Assembly: GCA_049513055.1 (NCBI GenBank)
Contig: JBEKWN010000046.1
Span: 1 to 24,748 of the forward strand
Direction of reading: 5' to 3'
DNA from: UBA1163 sp049513055
GTDB taxonomy: Bacteria > Desulfobacterota > BSN033 > UBA1163
Length of the DNA: 24,748 nucleotides
Both the position numbers and the translations under genes were made by a program. Under the pieces are notes generated by a model. The model was not told the DNA's origin. It searched no databases and saw only the letters and a list, made by a program, of their open reading frames with translations. How positions within the stretch are numbered: position 1 is the first letter of the stretch; every line of letters starts with the position of its first letter. This document shows positions 22,130 to 24,748 of this stretch, piece by piece.

Positions 22130-22939
22130 ATGAGGGATAGAAAGCAGATCTTAAATGAAATATACGAAAGGCTAAACCATGCCTTTTATTCGAATTTCGA
22201 ATCAATAGATCCTGCTTCCTGGACGGACTTCCAATCTGCAAATTATGCAATGCTAACAAGAACAAAATCCCTGTTAACGGCAATTCAACTACTAATCTCA
22301 AAAAGCTTTATCGCTGAATCGGCCATCCTTGGCAGATCTTTAATGGAGCTTAACTGGATGTATTTGTTTTTAATTAATGCAAAGATGTTGAACGAAGACG
22401 GAGTCGAACGGTTCCAATATGATGACAATCCCCCAAAAGATTCTCTCGCATTTATAAGAGCTATGAGATTTTTATCCTGGTATTGGGTGGAAGCATATCG
22501 ACATGGCAATAGAAATGAGACAGTTGTGAGAATGTGCGCAAAACTTAAAAATACTTTTGGATACAAACGTGAGCATGAAGTTCCCAAGGAATGGTATTTC
22601 GAGAAAGCAAATAAAATATGTCACATTAAAGATGTTGCAAAATATGTTGGTGCCGATGGACAGTACAAAGATGATTACAGACATCTATGCGGAATTCAGC
22701 ACACTGATATCACTTCAGTCATAGTGGAAAGAATCGGGTCTCAGAAAGAATCTTTGTATGCAGATTTTGTATTTTTAAAGGCAGTACAGACATTTGAATT
22801 CATTTTAGAAACCACGATGAATGTTTTTGGAAGGAAGGTAGACGAGGTAATGCTTAACTCGGTAAGCGATTTAAACTCTCTAAGCGATGATCTTTATACT
22901 CATATTTGGGGAGACAGGAGTAAGAGACTAAAAGCCTAA
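22130..22939 (+). CDS. DUF5677-like protein, unknown function
   Basis: A 269-residue, largely helical soluble protein. The stretch SFIAESAILGRSLMELNWMYLFL and the later YRHLCGIQHTDI resemble DUF5677-type proteins of unknown function, often found in accessory or defence-rich regions; I hold the family name loosely. It contains no catalytic motif that I recognise; conserved-looking His, Arg and Glu in the two motifs face each other in such folds. Codons are AT-rich, unlike the cupin gene upstream. The ATG at 22130 has GAGGACGAG upstream. The endonuclease gene follows 58 bases later in the same direction, so they may be one unit. Confidence 0.65.
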   Translation: MRDRKQILNEIYERLNHAFYSNFESIDPASWTDFQSANYAMLTRTKSLLTAIQLLISKSFIAESAILGRSLMELNWMYLFLINAKMLNEDGVERFQYDDNPPKDSLAFIRAMRFLSWYWVEAYRHGNRNETVVRMCAKLKNTFGYKREHEVPKEWYFEKANKICHIKDVAKYVGADGQYKDDYRHLCGIQHTDITSVIVERIGSQKESLYADFVFLKAVQTFEFILETTMNVFGRKVDEVMLNSVSDLNSLSDDLYTHIWGDRSKRLKA

Positions 22940-22997
22940 GCTGAAGAATTAATTTGTAATTGAGCTAACTGATCACAGTACTGTCACAAGGGCGACA

Positions 22998-23594
22998 ATG
23001 AACAAATGGAATCGAGAGTCACCATGGAACCCGGCGCATCCTGTCGGCATAACCCCGAAGGAATATGAAAAACAGGTTGTTTCATGGTTAATGGCAGCAG
23101 GCAGTAATTTGGAACAATTTGAGGTTCAGCATCTTCAACACCTGGAAGGCCAGGGTGGAGATTATGAGTTCGACGCCATAGCGAAGCTATCCATGCTCAA
23201 GGGGGCCAGCATTATCATCCTGATAGAATGCAAGAAATATAGTCGCCCCGTTGAACGTGAGAAAATACTGGCTCTATGGGCCAAACTTCAAGACGTAGGT
23301 GGACATAAAGCAATGATGTTCGCAACCTCTGGTTTTCAGTCTGGTGCACTGAAGTTCGCAAAGACTAAAGGCATAGCGACAATAACATTTGTCCAAGGTT
23401 CTTTTTTGTATGAGACACGGGGACTCGATACTCCTTCTGTGCCACTTCCTTGGGCCGACTTGCCGGCCTATGCAGGTATTATGTTAAGAGAAGAAGAGGA
23501 AACAATACACTCAACCGTAATTGATCACAGAAATATTGAGCCCCTTAAGGAATGGATTGGGGATAATGGAACAGTGTCTAACAAAGCAATCTAG
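22998..23594 (+). CDS. Mrr-like restriction endonuclease domain protein
   Basis: A 198-residue protein with a PD-(D/E)xK nuclease fold of the Mrr catalytic type. The core reads GGDYEFDAIA (D55 and D59), then ILIECKKY (E77-x-K79), followed by KLQDVGGHKAMMFATSGFQSGALKFAKTKGIA, the usual Mrr continuation. The N-terminal EYEKQVVSWL helix also fits. It may cut DNA, perhaps modified DNA, but it lacks a recognisable DNA-recognition domain and no methylase adjoins it. The ATG at 22998 lacks a strong ribosome site. Its stop codon (23592-23594) lies inside the attC-like site at 23576-23633, the arrangement seen in integron gene cassettes. It could alternatively serve a non-defence role, as some Mrr-fold proteins do. 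Confidence 0.82.
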   Translation: MNKWNRESPWNPAHPVGITPKEYEKQVVSWLMAAGSNLEQFEVQHLQHLEGQGGDYEFDAIAKLSMLKGASIIILIECKKYSRPVEREKILALWAKLQDVGGHKAMMFATSGFQSGALKFAKTKGIATITFVQGSFLYETRGLDTPSVPLPWADLPAYAGIMLREEEETIHSTVIDHRNIEPLKEWIGDNGTVSNKAI

Positions 23595-23633
23595 CCGACG
23601 CTGTAAGGCGTCGGCTGATTTAGGGCGTTAATG
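23576..23633 (+). repeat. Integron attC-like recombination site
   Basis: R'' box GTCTAAC (23576-23582) fits RYYYAAC. A 5-base spacer precedes the left arm AATCTAGCCGACGC (23588-23601), loop TGTAAG and right arm GCGTCGGCTGATTT (23608-23621). Then follow a spacer and the R' box GTTAATG (23627-23633), which keeps GTTA but departs from GTTRRRY at the end. T592 is unpaired within the stem, like the extrahelical bases of attC sites. From memory, it closely resembles the aadA-type attC. No T-run follows, so it is not a simple terminator. Confidence 0.65.
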
Positions 23634-23642
23634 CTCACTTTC

Positions 23643-23726
23643 AAGCCGTAATCCTCAGCTCTTGAATATGGCCTCCAGTAATTAGTTGTAGGTGAAGTTG
23701 CCAGCCAGGATTTGATCTTACGGCTT
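23643..23726. repeat. Inverted repeat enclosing repeat copy B (23649-23696)
   Basis: AAGCCGTAA (23643-23651) and TTACGGCTT (23718-23726) are exact reverse complements, and TCCT inside pairs with AGGA near 23707. The pair encloses the second copy of the 48-base repeat and ends six bases before the ADP-ribosylglycohydrolase stop. Copy A has no such arms. Confidence 0.55.
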
Positions 23727-23731
23727 GTGCT

Positions 23732-24589
23732 TTATTCTGCACATGTCTGATGAATTTTCCACCAGGTTTCGAATAACCTATCTGCCAGGCTTCTGGCAAA
23801 AGAGCGACCTCTCGGTCCGTCTTCCAACTGTTCTATCCATTCTACTGGAAGTCCCTTTTCTCCCACATGAGCGCCAACGATTGCTCCAACCATTCCCGCG
23901 ATCGTATCGGTGTCGCCTCCGAGAGAGATGGCTGCCTGGATGGCCTCACAAAAATCTGGACTGTATGTGAAAGCAATGTAGCAGGCGCTGGGAACAGAGA
24001 ATTGAGCTTCCACTCCATTTCCGAGGGATTGAACAACCTCACGGGCTTGGAGTTTTTTCCCCTCAGCTAACATCTCCTCAATCTTATTTAAGGCTCTCAT
24101 ATATTCGATCGGTCCGCCCCAAAGGACTTCTCTCAGGTGAACGATCACTTCCTCTTTTTTAAAAGGCTCCTTGGAGTTCTGAATCACTGCCAATCCTATG
24201 GCAGCAGCCTGCATCACAGCTCCCCATTGGCCCAGGGGATGGACATGGGTGATGTTTGCCTGTTTAATGGCCGCCTCTTGAAGGCTATCCAGATCGTGAT
24301 GATAGAAGAGTCCAACAGGAGAGACTCTCATGGCAGCTCCATTCCCGAATGAACCCTTTTCAAAAACAATCCGCGCCACCTGATGCCACTTGATCCCAGC
24401 CCTGAGTGCAAGAACAGCTTTGATAGTCCCGATGGCATACCCACGTGAGAGATCACAATAGAGACTAAACTGTTTCGCAATATCTTCTGTATCTACTTTG
24501 CCGGATTGAACGATTGATTCAGCCAAGGCAAGTGTCATGTCTGTGTCATCGGTGTAATTCCTGGAAAATGTTTTTGAAAGTTTGCCCAT
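23732..24589 (-). CDS. ADP-ribosylglycohydrolase family protein, 5'-truncated
   Basis: The family removes ADP-ribose from proteins or small molecules using two Mg ions. The first metal motif is near the start (TDDTDMTLALAESI, residues 13-26) and the second at the end (GGDTDTIAGMVGAIVGAHVG). The middle has GNGAAMRVSPVGLFY, typical of the family. Normally 35-50 residues containing a GDALG-like helix precede TDDT; only about 12 are present here. Reading upstream past the ATG at 24589 meets a stop codon after six residues, inside the putative IS630 left end. No ribosome site precedes the ATG. So the gene was most likely cut by the insertion and is probably a pseudogene, though the metal-binding residues remain. 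Confidence 0.75.
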   Translation of the reverse strand: MGKLSKTFSRNYTDDTDMTLALAESIVQSGKVDTEDIAKQFSLYCDLSRGYAIGTIKAVLALRAGIKWHQVARIVFEKGSFGNGAAMRVSPVGLFYHHDLDSLQEAAIKQANITHVHPLGQWGAVMQAAAIGLAVIQNSKEPFKKEEVIVHLREVLWGGPIEYMRALNKIEEMLAEGKKLQAREVVQSLGNGVEAQFSVPSACYIAFTYSPDFCEAIQAAISLGGDTDTIAGMVGAIVGAHVGEKGLPVEWIEQLEDGPRGRSFARSLADRLFETWWKIHQTCAE

Positions 24590-24597
24590 GTGAAACC

Positions 24598-24748
24598 TAG
24601 TGTAGTGTTACAATAATATCTTTACGATATGCCAAATGTATGCTACAGTTGGCTTCATGTGGAAGCCAGCCGAAAGATTGCAGATGACGAACGAGCAGCG
24701 CGCGACGTTGGAAGCCTGGGTTCGGGCAAAGACCAGCCCCCAAAGGAC
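24598..24748 (+). mobile_element. IS630-family insertion sequence, left end, cut by the window edge
   Basis: The element is recognised by its transposase start. Members of this family insert at TA; TA pairs occur at 24598-24599 and 24603-24604, right where the ADP-ribosylglycohydrolase frame is lost. The exact left boundary and inverted repeat cannot be fixed without the right end. Confidence 0.55.
24657..24748 (+). CDS. IS630-family transposase, N-terminal fragment
   Basis: The last 92 bases encode 30 complete residues from the ATG at 24657: a Met-Trp-Lys start, then LQMTNEQRATLEAWVRAKTS and PQR. This matches the N-terminal helix-turn-helix region of IS630-type transposases (pattern L-x-x-E-x-R-x-x-L-E-x-W/L-V-R-x-x-x-T-P/S-Q-R). 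The frame stays open to the window edge, so the gene continues beyond it. Its product would cut and join the element at TA targets. It is divergent from the truncated gene to its left. Confidence 0.7.
   Translation, partial: MWKPAERLQMTNEQRATLEAWVRAKTSPQR

Noticed and set aside
22940..22997. A second attC-like site between the DUF5677-like and nuclease genes
   Set aside because: I found no RYYYAAC/GTTRRRY pair with a stem between them; AGCTAAC fails the consensus.
23594..23615. GCCGACGC/GCGTCGGC stem as a rho-independent terminator
   Set aside because: It is followed by GATTTAGGG and not by a T-run, and the flanking GTCTAAC and GTTA boxes fit an attC-like site better.

Overview
The window reads as a chromosomal fragment of a Gram-negative bacterium with moderate GC content. 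It has lipoprotein signal peptides, a Tat signal and periplasmic c-type cytochromes. The intergenic palindromes and the set of respiratory genes are most like the former Deltaproteobacteria (Desulfobacterota and relatives). That placement is an inference from gene content; no rRNA or tRNA gene is present to anchor it.

Region 1 (1-2770) is a loose group: an unassigned small lipoprotein on the + strand, then on the - strand a flavoredoxin-like flavin reductase, a small exported protein and a DUF4124 protein. A 650-base gene-poor stretch with GC-rich palindromes follows.

Region 2 (2774-13771) is the core, an aerobic respiratory cluster on the + strand: SCO1/SenC copper chaperone, cytochrome oxidase subunits I, III, IV and II (subunit II carries a C-terminal cytochrome c, so caa3 type), heme O synthase, then a quinol-oxidising complex of the alternative complex III (Act) / Qrc kind. 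That complex consists of a pentaheme cytochrome, a Tat-exported molybdopterin-family subunit with no obvious metal ligand, a 15-cysteine ferredoxin subunit and an NrfD-like membrane subunit. Together they could pass electrons from quinol through the Act/Qrc-like complex and cytochrome c to the caa3 oxidase and O2. No actD, actE or actF follows, and no ctaA is seen. Two non-respiratory pieces interrupt the complex genes: a palindromic repeat between the cytochrome and molybdopterin-family genes, and a four-helix-bundle (S23/IVP) gene with G-rich and C-rich flanks between the molybdopterin-family and ferredoxin genes.

Region 3 (13768-17650) begins with a terminator-like hairpin and a leader with three mutually exclusive pairing segments. 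A tight three-gene operon follows: membrane-bound class III adenylate cyclase, LysM-like/polysaccharide deacetylase lipoprotein, and TPR/LysM-like lipoprotein. The last two share a related LysM-like domain.

Region 4 (17743-21623) holds a PAC2-family gene (- strand), a ferritin-like protein behind a near-perfect 49-base palindrome, an MFS transporter and an exported cupin.

Region 5 (21624-24748) looks like accessory DNA: a DUF5677-like protein, an Mrr-like restriction endonuclease whose stop codon lies inside a 58-base integron attC-like site, two copies of a diverged 48-base repeat, and an ADP-ribosylglycohydrolase gene that has lost its 5' end where an IS630-family element begins. The window ends inside that transposase.
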